The notes under the pieces: model-generated
What the model saw: only the letters and a program-made list of their open reading frames with translations
Told to the model about the DNA's origin: nothing
Databases searched by the model: none
In this document: positions 1 through 7,186 of the stretch, one piece after another
Position numbering within the stretch: position 1 is the stretch's first letter
Layout: the number at the start of each line of letters is the position of its first letter
NCBI GenBank assembly: GCA_964444065.1
Contig: CAYUFL010000027.1
Coordinates: 1 to 25,782, forward strand
Origin: JBGMEA01 sp964444065
GTDB taxonomy: Bacteria; Bacillota; Clostridia; Eubacteriales; Anaerofustaceae
Length of the DNA stretch: 25,782 nucleotides
Direction of reading: 5' to 3'
Translations under genes and position numbers: made by a program

Positions 1-778
1 GATGCAATACCGGAATTGCCGATAGGTCGAGCGTGTTTCTTGTTGCCGTCTCGAATGTACGGATACCGCGTTCGCAGAGAATAATTTGGGAGGATCCGCC
101 CACCATGACGTATTCCGCAGCCATGAGCAATTCTTCGATCGTTGAGGATAGTCCTCGCTTGAGCAGCACCGGTTTTTTCAGTTCGCCGACTTGCTTCAAA
201 AGCGGGAAGTTCTGCATGTTTCTTGCTCCGATCTGGATTACATCCACATCATCGGCGAAAGCCTGCAAATATTCCGAAGACATAATTTCGGACACAATCG
301 GCAGCCCTGTTTTCTGTCTGGCTATTTTGAGCAGCGCAAGTCCGTCAAGTCCGAGTCCCTGAAACGCATACGGTGAGGTTCTCGGCTTGAATGCGCCGCC
401 CCGCAGGAATGTTGCTCCGGAGTTTTTAATGTCCCGTGCCACAGAGAGGATCTGCTCTTCGCTTTCGACAGAGCACGGTCCCGCGATGACAGAGAAATTT
501 CCGCCTCCGATCTTGTTTCCGTTCACATCCACAACCGTGTCATGCGGGTGGAATTTTCTGCCTGCCAGTTTATAAGGTTCCTGCACTTTCATCACCGACT
601 GCACAAATTCGTTTCGCGCAATCGCATCCTGCGAGAGTGACGAGGTGTCGCCCGCAAGTCCGATCATATAAGTCGATTCGCCCTTGATTTCCTGAATGAC
701 GAAGCCGCGTTGTTCCATGTCTTTTTTAAAGAATTCAACCTCATTGGGGTTGGAATCCGGTTTTACAATAATAATCAT
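1..778 (-). CDS. aroF: 3-deoxy-7-phosphoheptulonate (DAHP) synthase, type I-beta, 3' end cut by window edge
   Basis: This enzyme condenses phosphoenolpyruvate and erythrose 4-phosphate to DAHP, the first step of the shikimate pathway. About 259 N-terminal residues are visible, read from ATG at 776-778 without a stop. Residues 1 to about 70 (starting MIIIVKPDSNPNEVEFF) match the ferredoxin-like regulatory domain found in front of Thermotoga/Bacillus-type DAHP synthases. Then come the catalytic-barrel motifs IAGPCSVES, FLRGGAFKPRTSPYAFQG, VSEIM, IQIGARNMQNF and VLLKRG, which hold PEP-binding Arg and Lys residues. The start overlaps the stop of the upstream aroK/aroE fusion by four bases (ATGA), so it is the last visible gene of the aro operon. 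In this family the N-terminal domain gives feedback inhibition by Tyr or Phe; that is family knowledge, not shown here. The aroF symbol is one of several used for this type. Confidence 0.93.
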   Translation of the reverse strand, partial: MIIIVKPDSNPNEVEFFKKDMEQRGFVIQEIKGESTYMIGLAGDTSSLSQDAIARNEFVQSVMKVQEPYKLAGRKFHPHDTVVDVNGNKIGGGNFSVIAGPCSVESEEQILSVARDIKNSGATFLRGGAFKPRTSPYAFQGLGLDGLALLKIARQKTGLPIVSEIMSSEYLQAFADDVDVIQIGARNMQNFPLLKQVGELKKPVLLKRGLSSTIEELLMAAEYVMVGGSSQIILCERGIRTFETATRNTLDLSAIPVLH

Positions 779-2130
779 GATAATTTCCCCTTTCGAATCA
801 GTGCATCGATCGCTCTGTTTTGCATCGATGCGAAGTTCAGTTTATGTCCGATATACAATTCGTCCGCAATGAGTGCCTGGTCGATCAGCATTTGTATGCC
901 GCCGATTACCTGCAGTCCCAAGGCTTCCGCTTTCAGATAAAGCATTGTCTTCATCGGGTGATAGATCAAATCGCAGACCAGTGCATTTTTTGGCAGCGAT
1001 TTCAGAAAGTCCAGCGAGGCGAATGTATCCGAGCCGTGCATGCCGAGCGGTGTGCCGTTGACGAGCATATCTGCCGTTGCGCAATACCGGTCTAATTGTT
1101 CCGCTGTCATTTCCGCAAGGTTTGTTGTTGTATTCGGGTACAGCTTGCTGATTTTTTTGCTCAGGTGTTCGGCTTTTACGGGTGTCCTGCTCAGGATGCT
1201 GACAATCGCCGCGCCTTCCTGCGCCGCTTTGATTGCAATGGTTCCGGCTGCGCCTCCCGCACCCAGGACAAGAATGTGCTTTCCTTCGAAGGACCCGCCG
1301 TTCTCGTAAATCATTGCGGCAAACCCGCTGCCGTCCGTGTTGTATCCGACAAACCCGTCTGTGCGTTTTACCGCGGTGTTGACGGAATGATAAATCTGTG
1401 CGTCGATGTCCGTCTCTGTCAGATATTCCATAATGTCAGCCTTGTGCGGCATCGTTATGTTAAATCCGTCGTAGTACTGCTGCAGTCTTCCGATTTCGTC
1501 TCCGAGTTTCCCTTTTTCGATACGGATGCGCTCATAGCTGACATGTTCGCAGATGCGCTCCAGTACGCTCAGATGAATTTCGGGTGAGAGACTGTGTGCA
1601 ATCGGATCGCCGATCACTGCAAGTTCGATGCGGCGCTGTGCGATTGCAGCGATTTCCTCCAGCTCGTCGAGCGAGGACGCGATCGATTCGTTCTTTATAA
1701 TGTAGTCCGCGTATTTTCGATATAAACCAATACGCTGATCGTATAATTCCTTTACTTTTTCCGCTCCGTCTTTTAGGAGCGGACGGTTGCCCGTTTCGAT
1801 GTTTTTGATGATTGCCGCGGGATCGCGGTCAATAAATACGATGATCCCTCCGGCGCCGAGCGTGGACATATTCTCTTCTTTGAGAACGATTCCGCCGCCT
1901 GCCGAAACGATCAGGGAGCTTTCGCCTGCCGCGTATGCGGCGGCTTTTGTTTCCATCATGCGAAAATAGGATTCTCCGTATGCGGAAAACAGATCTGCGA
2001 TTTTCATGTTCTCCTGCGTTTCGATCCAGTGATCCAGATCGATATAACGCATCTTCTGTTTTTGAGCCAATGCTTCTCCGAGCGTCGTTTTGCCGCAGCC
2101 CGGAAGTCCGATCAATACGATATTTTTCAT
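775..2130 (-). CDS. Bifunctional shikimate kinase / shikimate dehydrogenase fusion
   Basis: This 451-residue protein fuses two shikimate-pathway enzymes. Residues 1 to about 165 are a shikimate kinase (AroK): Walker A GLPGCGKTT at 8-16, the DLD pair at 31-33, SAGGG near 76-80, and RPLL at 116-119 in the lid. Residues about 168-451 are shikimate dehydrogenase (AroE): HSLSPEIH at 179-186 (shikimate serines), NITMPHK with catalytic Lys230, YNTDGSGF with Asp266, the NADP-binding GAGGAAG at 290-296, and NGTPLGM. Both active sites look intact. The kinase acts after the dehydrogenase in the pathway, so the fusion covers consecutive steps (3-dehydroshikimate to shikimate to shikimate 3-phosphate). 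A GAGGT ribosome binding site precedes ATG 2130. The stop overlaps the DAHP synthase start, and aroC ends three bases upstream of this start. No frameshift is seen at the domain junction, so this is a real fusion, not two genes. Confidence 0.95.
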   Translation of the reverse strand: MKNIVLIGLPGCGKTTLGEALAQKQKMRYIDLDHWIETQENMKIADLFSAYGESYFRMMETKAAAYAAGESSLIVSAGGGIVLKEENMSTLGAGGIIVFIDRDPAAIIKNIETGNRPLLKDGAEKVKELYDQRIGLYRKYADYIIKNESIASSLDELEEIAAIAQRRIELAVIGDPIAHSLSPEIHLSVLERICEHVSYERIRIEKGKLGDEIGRLQQYYDGFNITMPHKADIMEYLTETDIDAQIYHSVNTAVKRTDGFVGYNTDGSGFAAMIYENGGSFEGKHILVLGAGGAAGTIAIKAAQEGAAIVSILSRTPVKAEHLSKKISKLYPNTTTNLAEMTAEQLDRYCATADMLVNGTPLGMHGSDTFASLDFLKSLPKNALVCDLIYHPMKTMLYLKAEALGLQVIGGIQMLIDQALIADELYIGHKLNFASMQNRAIDALIRKGKLS

Positions 2131-2133
2131 CGT

Positions 2134-3201
2134 CTACCTCTGCATCCAAAGTTCCAGCACGGCAAGCGCCAGCATTGCTTCGGTTACGACCACGGCGCGG
2201 GGCACGATGCATGGGTCATGTCTGCCCTTTACGGCGAGTGTTTCGTTTTCCATTGTTTTCAGGTTTACTGTTTTTTGTGCTTTTGAAATGGACGGTGTCG
2301 GTTTGAATGCCACTGAGCAGACAATCGGCATGCCGTTTGTGATACCGCCGTTGATGCCGCCGTTGTGGTTGCTTTCCGTCAGAATTTTGCCGTTGATCAG
2401 TCGAATCGGGTCATTTGCTTCGCTGGCGTGCATGGCACTCAGCCCGAATCCGTCGCCGAACGATACGCCCTTCACAGCGGGTATTGCATACATCAGTGCG
2501 GAAATAACGCTTTCCACCGATCCGAAGAATGGTTCACCCAGTCCAGCAGGCACACCGAATGCAGCGCATTCGATGACGCCTCCCACGGAATCTCCCTGTT
2601 CTTTTGCCGCAAGTATCTGCTGTTTCATTGCTTCAGCCTTGGCAGTGTCGAGTGTCGGGAAGTCTGATTTTGCCATTTCATTGAGCAAATACGCACTGAC
2701 ATCCGTAAACGGTGTATCGTGGACTTCTCCGATTTGTTTGATATGTGCGCCGATTGCGATGCCTTGTTTTTCCAGAATCTGTTTTGCGAGCGCGCCTGCG
2801 AATACAAGCGGAGCCGTCAGTCTTCCCGAAAAGTGCCCGCCCCCGCGCGGATCGTTGTTTCCTTTATATTTGAAATATGCCGTCAGATCGGCATGTGCGG
2901 GTCTGGGTAAGGATGCGTCATAATCCGAAGATCGTGTATCGGTGTTTCGGATCATACCGCAAAGCGGTGCTCCGGTGGTTTTTCCGTCAAAGATACCGCT
3001 GATAATCTCCGTTTTGTCCGCTTCTTTGCGCTTTGTCGAAAATTCGTTGATTCCGGGCGCGCGGCGCAGCATTTCTTTTGCGATCGCAGCTTCGTCAATG
3101 CGCTCTCCCGCCGGCAGTCCGCCGATCACAATGCCGATTGCCTCTCCGTGTGATTCTCCGAATATAGAAAGTGTAATGCGATTTCCCCAAACATTGCTCA
3201 T
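2134..3201 (-). CDS. aroC: Chorismate synthase
   Basis: This enzyme converts 5-enolpyruvylshikimate 3-phosphate to chorismate using reduced FMN as cofactor. The start is ATG at 3199-3201 (MSNVWGNRITLSIFGESHGE), because it has an AAGGAG site about 9 bases upstream and overlaps the aroA stop as ATGA. The longer frame from 3240 would add 13 unconserved residues that lie inside aroA. The 355-residue product has the family motifs GESHGEAIG near the N-terminus, RRAPG, the RPAHAD stretch, the glycine-rich NDPRGGGHFSGRLTAP active-site segment, and a C-terminal GRHDPCIVPRA. This is the compact variant common in Clostridia. It is followed after three bases by the aroK/aroE fusion. Confidence 0.96.
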   Translation of the reverse strand: MSNVWGNRITLSIFGESHGEAIGIVIGGLPAGERIDEAAIAKEMLRRAPGINEFSTKRKEADKTEIISGIFDGKTTGAPLCGMIRNTDTRSSDYDASLPRPAHADLTAYFKYKGNNDPRGGGHFSGRLTAPLVFAGALAKQILEKQGIAIGAHIKQIGEVHDTPFTDVSAYLLNEMAKSDFPTLDTAKAEAMKQQILAAKEQGDSVGGVIECAAFGVPAGLGEPFFGSVESVISALMYAIPAVKGVSFGDGFGLSAMHASEANDPIRLINGKILTESNHNGGINGGITNGMPIVCSVAFKPTPSISKAQKTVNLKTMENETLAVKGRHDPCIVPRAVVVTEAMLALAVLELWMQR

Positions 3202-4457
3202 ACCTGTGTGCTCCTTTCGGTTTTGCAGAAGTCGTTCCAAAAAGCGGGGTAGGATTTTTTTACGCTTTCCGCTCCGGTCAATATTACTTCGCCGATGCAG
3301 CGAATCGATGCGAGCGCCGCCATCATAGCGATACGGTGATCGTTGTGCGCATCGACCGAACCTCCCGTCAGTGTGTTCAATCCGTTTATGATCAGATCAT
3401 CATCGCCCTCGGTAATATCTGCTCCGAGTTTGTTCAGTTCTGTTGTGACGGTGTGCAGTCGGTCACTTTCCTTCATGCGCAGCCGTGCGGCGTTTACGAT
3501 TCGGCTTGTTCCTTCCGCGAAACACAAAAGTGCCGCAAGGGGAGGGACAAGATCGGGGATTTCGCTGACATCCACCGTTATCGGCCGGATTGCTCCGGGC
3601 AGTGCTTTCAGTACGCCGTTTTGTTCGGTCACCGTAATTCCGCATTGTTTCAAGATATCGACAAACAGGCGATCTCCCTGCAAGGAATGCGGGTTGAGCC
3701 CTGCACAGGCAACATCGCACCCGAGTGCGCCTGCGGCAAGAAAGAAAGCCGCCGCGGAATAGTCCGTTTCCACCGCATATCGGCAAGGTTGGTAGGATTG
3801 TCCGCCAGTTACCGTGAAGCGTTGGTAATTTTTATTTTCTATTGTTACGCCAAAGGAGTTCATCACATCAATGCTCAGATCGACATATCCTTTTGACTCC
3901 AACGGGCTGGTCAGCTCAATGGTACTGATTCCTTCGATCAGCGGCAGTGCCAGTAGCAGTCCGGTCACAAACTGGGAACTGACCGATCCGCTGAACCGAT
4001 ATGTTCCTGCCGCAATCGGCCCGCGCACCGCAATCGATGTTTCGTCCTGCACGATTGTCGCACCGTTTTCACGCAGCGTGTTGAAGTATTCTTCCATCGG
4101 GCGATGCATCAGTCTGCCGTGTCCCGTCAGTATGGTTTGCGTATTTCCGAGCAGTGCGATCGGAAGCATGAAGCGCAGTGTGGATCCGGATTCGCCGCAG
4201 TCGAGTATTTCGTCGCCGTTTCGCTGTTTCAGTCCTCCCCGCACGGTAACGGTATCATTTTCGGTCTCGCACACGATACCAAGCGCTTGCAGACATCGCA
4301 TCGTTGCGATGATATCCTCTGAATATTCGAGGTGTTCCACCACGCTTGTGCCGTGTGCCAGTCCTGCGCAGATCAGTGCGCGGTGTGATACGCTTTTGGA
4401 AGGCGGCGGTGTGACTGTACCGCAGGGAACGCGGTCAATCGTTTTTATTTCGCCCAT
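3198..4457 (-). CDS. aroA: 3-phosphoshikimate 1-carboxyvinyltransferase (EPSP synthase)
   Basis: This enzyme transfers the enolpyruvyl group of PEP to shikimate 3-phosphate. The 419-residue protein has the usual length and motifs: PPSKSVSHRALI near residue 18 (substrate Lys, Ser and Arg), GESGSTLRFMLP, GHGRLMHRPMEEY, SSQFVTGLLLALP, ETDYSAAAFF, LRMKESDRL, and NDHRIAMM. The phosphate-contacting and catalytic residues of the two inside-out domains are all present. In the usual PEP-site loop the sequence is GESGSTLR. A GGAGG site precedes ATG 4457. The start lies 13 bases inside the end of aroB, and the stop overlaps aroC, so translation is likely coupled on both sides. Confidence 0.96.
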   Translation of the reverse strand: MGEIKTIDRVPCGTVTPPPSKSVSHRALICAGLAHGTSVVEHLEYSEDIIATMRCLQALGIVCETENDTVTVRGGLKQRNGDEILDCGESGSTLRFMLPIALLGNTQTILTGHGRLMHRPMEEYFNTLRENGATIVQDETSIAVRGPIAAGTYRFSGSVSSQFVTGLLLALPLIEGISTIELTSPLESKGYVDLSIDVMNSFGVTIENKNYQRFTVTGGQSYQPCRYAVETDYSAAAFFLAAGALGCDVACAGLNPHSLQGDRLFVDILKQCGITVTEQNGVLKALPGAIRPITVDVSEIPDLVPPLAALLCFAEGTSRIVNAARLRMKESDRLHTVTTELNKLGADITEGDDDLIINGLNTLTGGSVDAHNDHRIAMMAALASIRCIGEVILTGAESVKKSYPAFWNDFCKTERSTQV

Positions 4458-5530
4458 TCTTCTGTCCTCCGTAAAAGCAAATCATCCAATTCGTCGATGC
4501 CGATTCCCTTGATTTCGCCCTCTCCGATCGTTTTGATCAGGATGAAATGAATGCGGTCTTTCATGTTTTTTTTGTCATGCAGGATGGTTGTGAGCATATC
4601 GCGGATATCATATTGCGATTCGGTCGGCAGTCCGTAGCATTTCAGCGCGTTTTCTGTTTTTTGCAGGGATTGCGATTCTGTCACGCCAAGGTAAATACCG
4701 AGTTTGATTGCCAATATCATGCCGATTGCCACCGCTTCTCCGTGTGAGTATCGTTCGAATCCGCCAAGTTTCTCGATGGCATGCCCGAAGGTATGCCCGA
4801 AATTCAGCAGCATCCGCTGTCCCGTGTCATGCTCATCCGCTTCGACGACAATGCGCTTGATGTTACAGCATTCGTATACGATATCTTCGATTCCGTTCAT
4901 CAGTTCCGTTCGGGAGCCGTATTGCATCAATTTATTATACAAAGATACCGAGCGGATGGCGCTGTATTTGATTACCTCTGCCATACCGCCCGCGAAATCC
5001 CGTTCGCTCAGCGTGTCGAGTACGGTGGGGTCGATGATGACTGTTTTCGGCTGCCAAAAGGCGCCGACCAGATTTTTTCCTTCTTTCAGATCGACCGCCG
5101 TTTTCCCGCCGACCGACGCATCCACTTGTGCGAGCAGCGTTGTCGGAATCTGCACATAAGGGATACCCCTTAAGTATGTCGCGGCTGCAAACCCGCTCAA
5201 ATCTCCGATCACGCCTCCGCCGAGTGCGATCACGATATCGCTGCGTGTCAGACCTGCTTCAATAAATGTCGTATACAGTTTTTCCAGATTGCTCAGCTGT
5301 TTTTCCTGTTCCCCCTGCGGGAGCACCACACTCTCGGGTGTGATACCGACCGCGGTCAGCGAATTGATCAATTGTCCGCCGTACAGTTTCCAGATATGAA
5401 TGTCGCTGACGAGCACCGCCCTTTTTCCGCCGTATATCGTGCGGATCAATTCACCGGCTTTACCGAGCAGTCCTTCTCCGATGTGGATGTCATAACTGTT
5501 TTCCTGCAGATTGACATGCAATGTTTTCAT
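4445..5530 (-). CDS. aroB: 3-dehydroquinate synthase
   Basis: This NAD- and divalent-metal-dependent enzyme cyclises DAHP to 3-dehydroquinate, the second pathway step. The 361-residue product shows the NAD-binding and active-site block GGGVIGDLSGFAAATYLRG, then PTTLLAQVDASVGGKTAVD and KNLVGAFWQP. The metal-ligand segment LNFGHTFGHAIE contains the two His ligands. A YSHGEAVAIGM motif follows. Its ATG (5528-5530) overlaps the tyrA stop as ATGA, and its 3' end overlaps aroA by 13 bases. No separate Shine-Dalgarno site of note is visible, so initiation may depend on coupling to tyrA. The aroD or aroQ gene needed for the following dehydratase step is not in this window. Confidence 0.96.
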   Translation of the reverse strand: MKTLHVNLQENSYDIHIGEGLLGKAGELIRTIYGGKRAVLVSDIHIWKLYGGQLINSLTAVGITPESVVLPQGEQEKQLSNLEKLYTTFIEAGLTRSDIVIALGGGVIGDLSGFAAATYLRGIPYVQIPTTLLAQVDASVGGKTAVDLKEGKNLVGAFWQPKTVIIDPTVLDTLSERDFAGGMAEVIKYSAIRSVSLYNKLMQYGSRTELMNGIEDIVYECCNIKRIVVEADEHDTGQRMLLNFGHTFGHAIEKLGGFERYSHGEAVAIGMILAIKLGIYLGVTESQSLQKTENALKCYGLPTESQYDIRDMLTTILHDKKNMKDRIHFILIKTIGEGEIKGIGIDELDDLLLRRTEEWAK

Positions 5531-6417
5531 CTTTTCAGCATCTCCTTTTTGTTCTTTGAGGCAAGTGCCAGCAGTTCATAAAGGGTATTCGCATCTCCGG
5601 TTTCGATGGACTGTTTCATTTTTTGCAGATCGTCGATGTATCGGTTCAGATGGGGAAGGATGCCGTGCGCGTTGGTCAGCAGCAATTCCGTCCACAGATC
5701 GGGGTTAATGTTCGAGACTCTGGTACAATCCCGAAACGCGCCCGCCGTATAAGCGCTTGTCATATCGGGGTGACGGTGCATGCACAGCGATGTGGCGGAT
5801 ATGTGCATCAGATCGCTGGTGTAGCCGATGATATCGTCGTGAAGCTCCGGATTTGCCACCGCAATTTTTGTTGCGCCGATGTACGTGCCGAGCTCTTGCA
5901 TGAGTGCTGTCGTTTCTTCTTTTGTCGATTCCAGAGGCGTAATCAGAAATCCGGTATTTGCAAACAGCGTTTTTTCCGCATTTTCGAATCCGTCAATTTC
6001 TTTGCCTGCCATCGGGTGAATGCCGATATACTCAATGTGTTTCGGAAGGAAGGGAACGAGCGCTTCGTAAAGCTTCATTTTTGCTCCGCACACGTCCGTT
6101 ACGATACATCCGTCCTTTAACGTCTGCATCTGATTTTTTGCAAAATCGATGATATGATGCGGGTAAACACACAAGATTACCATATCTGCATTGTTTACCG
6201 CATCGTCCGCAGTTGCATATACTTCGTCAACCGTACCTGTCGCCAGTGCCTGTTTCCGCGTCTCGGGATTGGTGTCCACACCGATCAGGTAGGCAGATCG
6301 GAAGTTTTTGAGTGCCATCGCCATACTGCCGCCGATGAGTCCGAGTCCTATAATACTGATTGTAAACCTATTTTGTTCAAAATGGCAGTCTCCTGTGTCA
6401 TTTTTTTCGCTGTTCAT
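5527..6417 (-). CDS. tyrA: Prephenate dehydrogenase
   Basis: This NAD-dependent enzyme oxidatively decarboxylates prephenate to 4-hydroxyphenylpyruvate on the tyrosine branch. The 296-residue protein has the Rossmann motif IIGLGLIGGS at about 22-31, ILCVYPHH, VTDVCGAK, and the catalytic-His segment GIHPMAGKEIDGFENA. The C-terminal half is the helical dimerisation domain of the family. There is no C-terminal ACT domain as in the longer Bacillus enzyme, so tyrosine control through that domain is not expected. It is the first enzyme gene of the aro operon and starts 24 bases after the attenuator terminator. ATG 6417 has only a modest purine-rich site (GGAAAGGGA). About 20 residues before the Rossmann fold are not recognisable. 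Confidence 0.95.
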   Translation of the reverse strand: MNSEKNDTGDCHFEQNRFTISIIGLGLIGGSMAMALKNFRSAYLIGVDTNPETRKQALATGTVDEVYATADDAVNNADMVILCVYPHHIIDFAKNQMQTLKDGCIVTDVCGAKMKLYEALVPFLPKHIEYIGIHPMAGKEIDGFENAEKTLFANTGFLITPLESTKEETTALMQELGTYIGATKIAVANPELHDDIIGYTSDLMHISATSLCMHRHPDMTSAYTAGAFRDCTRVSNINPDLWTELLLTNAHGILPHLNRYIDDLQKMKQSIETGDANTLYELLALASKNKKEMLKR

Positions 6418-6440
6418 ACCGTTTTTCCCTTTCCGAAAGT

Positions 6441-6475
6441 AAAAAATAAAGAGATTCGTCGGAACGAATCTCTTT
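6441..6475 (-). terminator. Attenuator terminator in the aro operon leader
   Basis: On the minus strand an 11-bp perfect stem (6475-6465 with 6458-6448, 6-base loop) is followed by ATTTTTT (6447-6441). It lies between the leader peptide stop (6505) and the tyrA start (6417), so as an ordinary terminator it would block the whole operon. That position fits conditional termination. Confidence 0.88.
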
Positions 6476-6624
6476 TAAAAGCAAACCAATTTTCATTTGT
6501 TTCTTTATAATCGATCCGGTTCATCCGACCCAGCACTTGTATCATACGAAAAATAGCCGAAGCTAAATGTAAAGCTTCCGCTAAAGTAATAATAAAAGTT
6601 TGCTGATGTCTGCTGAACGGATCG
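6458..6624 (-). promoter_or_regulatory. Mutually exclusive pairing elements of the aro attenuator
   Basis: Three segments of the minus-strand leader RNA can pair in competing ways. Element 1 (6608-6624, leader codons 3-8) is almost fully complementary to element 2 (6512-6529, leader codons 34-40): CGATCCGTTCA pairs with TGAACCGGATCG with one bulged base. Element 2 can also pair with element 3 (6458-6470, the 5' arm and loop of the terminator) through GTCGGA with TCCGAC, then AC with GT and GGATC with GATTC, with small bulges. Pairing 2:3 would act as antiterminator; pairing 1:2 would free the terminator. A further hairpin (6555-6582, 10-bp stem with one mismatch, 8-base loop) lies over the aromatic codons and may pause polymerase. 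Pairings were found by eye, without energies. Confidence 0.7.
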
Positions 6625-6630
6625 TTTCAT
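6505..6630 (-). CDS. Phe/Tyr-rich leader peptide of the aro operon attenuator
   Basis: This 41-residue open frame lies between the operon promoter and tyrA. It starts at ATG 6628-6630, 8 to 9 bases after an AAAAGGAA site, and ends at TAA 6505-6507. Residues 12-29 read FYYYFSGSFTFSFGYFSY, so 11 of 18 codons are Phe (6) or Tyr (5). The rest of the peptide (MKRSVQQTSAN in front, DTSAGSDEPDRL behind) has no aromatic residue. This density, the position in front of an aromatic biosynthesis operon, and the terminator 30 bases after its stop match regulatory leader peptides such as PheL of enterobacteria. Its role is likely to sense charged tRNA-Phe and tRNA-Tyr by ribosome stalling rather than to make a working peptide. 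No resemblance to a named family is claimed. Confidence 0.88.
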   Translation of the reverse strand: MKRSVQQTSANFYYYFSGSFTFSFGYFSYDTSAGSDEPDRL

Positions 6631-6683
6631 AAAAATTTCCTTTTTATTTCATCTGTTTGAAAGCAGTCTTAACTTAGTTACTG

Positions 6684-6712
6684 ATGTTACCATATCATTT
6701 TGAATCTGTCAA
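6684..6712 (-). promoter_or_regulatory. Promoter of the aro operon
   Basis: On the minus strand TTGACA (6712-6707), a 17-base spacer and TAACAT (6689-6684) form a near-consensus housekeeping promoter. Transcription would begin near 6677, about 45 bases before the leader peptide ATG. Confidence 0.85.
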
Positions 6713-6738
6713 TTGTTTTTGTGCAAATTCGCTGTAAA

Positions 6739-7167
6739 TCAGATGTTCTTCACGGATTCTGCGACCGTCTGCGCAAATTTTGCCGCATCCGCACAGTCTT
6801 CTTCGTTCGGTCTTCCGGGGTTTGATTTCATGTAGCTGCCCAGTGCTGCAAAATCCCCTACGATTTGGATGCCGCTGTTTTTCAAATATTTGTCGGCGTA
6901 TTTACGAATTCCATTGCCGGATGCCGATGTGGAAAAAACTGCCACTTTCTTGGTCTGCGCAGGGTTGTTCAGCGATTTCAGCAGCAGTTTGGTCGCTTTG
7001 ACAAGCGTAAACGCTTTTAAAAAGCCGCCGACAAAAAGCAGGTCGATGTCTTCAATTTGCATATTTTCCGAAATTTCTTCCGCTCCGACCCCAATCGCGT
7101 CTGCGATGGCATTGGCTATTTTTTTTGTGTTTCCTGTTTCCGAGCAGTATACAACTTTAATGTTCAT
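6739..7167 (-). CDS. Flavodoxin-like protein
   Basis: This 142-residue protein binds FMN by family inference and probably carries electrons. The start is MNIKVVYCSETGNTKKIANA at ATG 7165-7167, with GGAG about 8 bases upstream; the longer frame from 7305 runs inside the upstream gene and is rejected. The FMN phosphate loop SETGNTKKIA is at residues 9-18, followed by the alternating hydrophobic strands of a flavodoxin fold (DLLFVGGFL, KKVAVFSTSASGN). It is slightly shorter than classical flavodoxins and resembles the flavodoxin-domain proteins common in Clostridia. It lies 19 bases after the small membrane protein gene, probably in one operon. No terminator is seen before the aro promoter, so some read-through into the aro operon is possible. 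Confidence 0.85.
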   Translation of the reverse strand: MNIKVVYCSETGNTKKIANAIADAIGVGAEEISENMQIEDIDLLFVGGFLKAFTLVKATKLLLKSLNNPAQTKKVAVFSTSASGNGIRKYADKYLKNSGIQIVGDFAALGSYMKSNPGRPNEEDCADAAKFAQTVAESVKNI

Positions 7168-7186
7168 TTTGTTCTCCGTTTCTGGT

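Noticed and set aside
2090..2923. 277-residue plus-strand frame opposite aroC
   Set aside because: It is a shadow of a conserved gene, with a composition rich in Ser, Pro and Cys and no family motif.
6418..6738. T-box riboswitch in the aro leader
   Set aside because: No T-box sequence (AGGGTGGNACCGCG-like) or specifier stem was found; the leader peptide and competing hairpins explain the region better.
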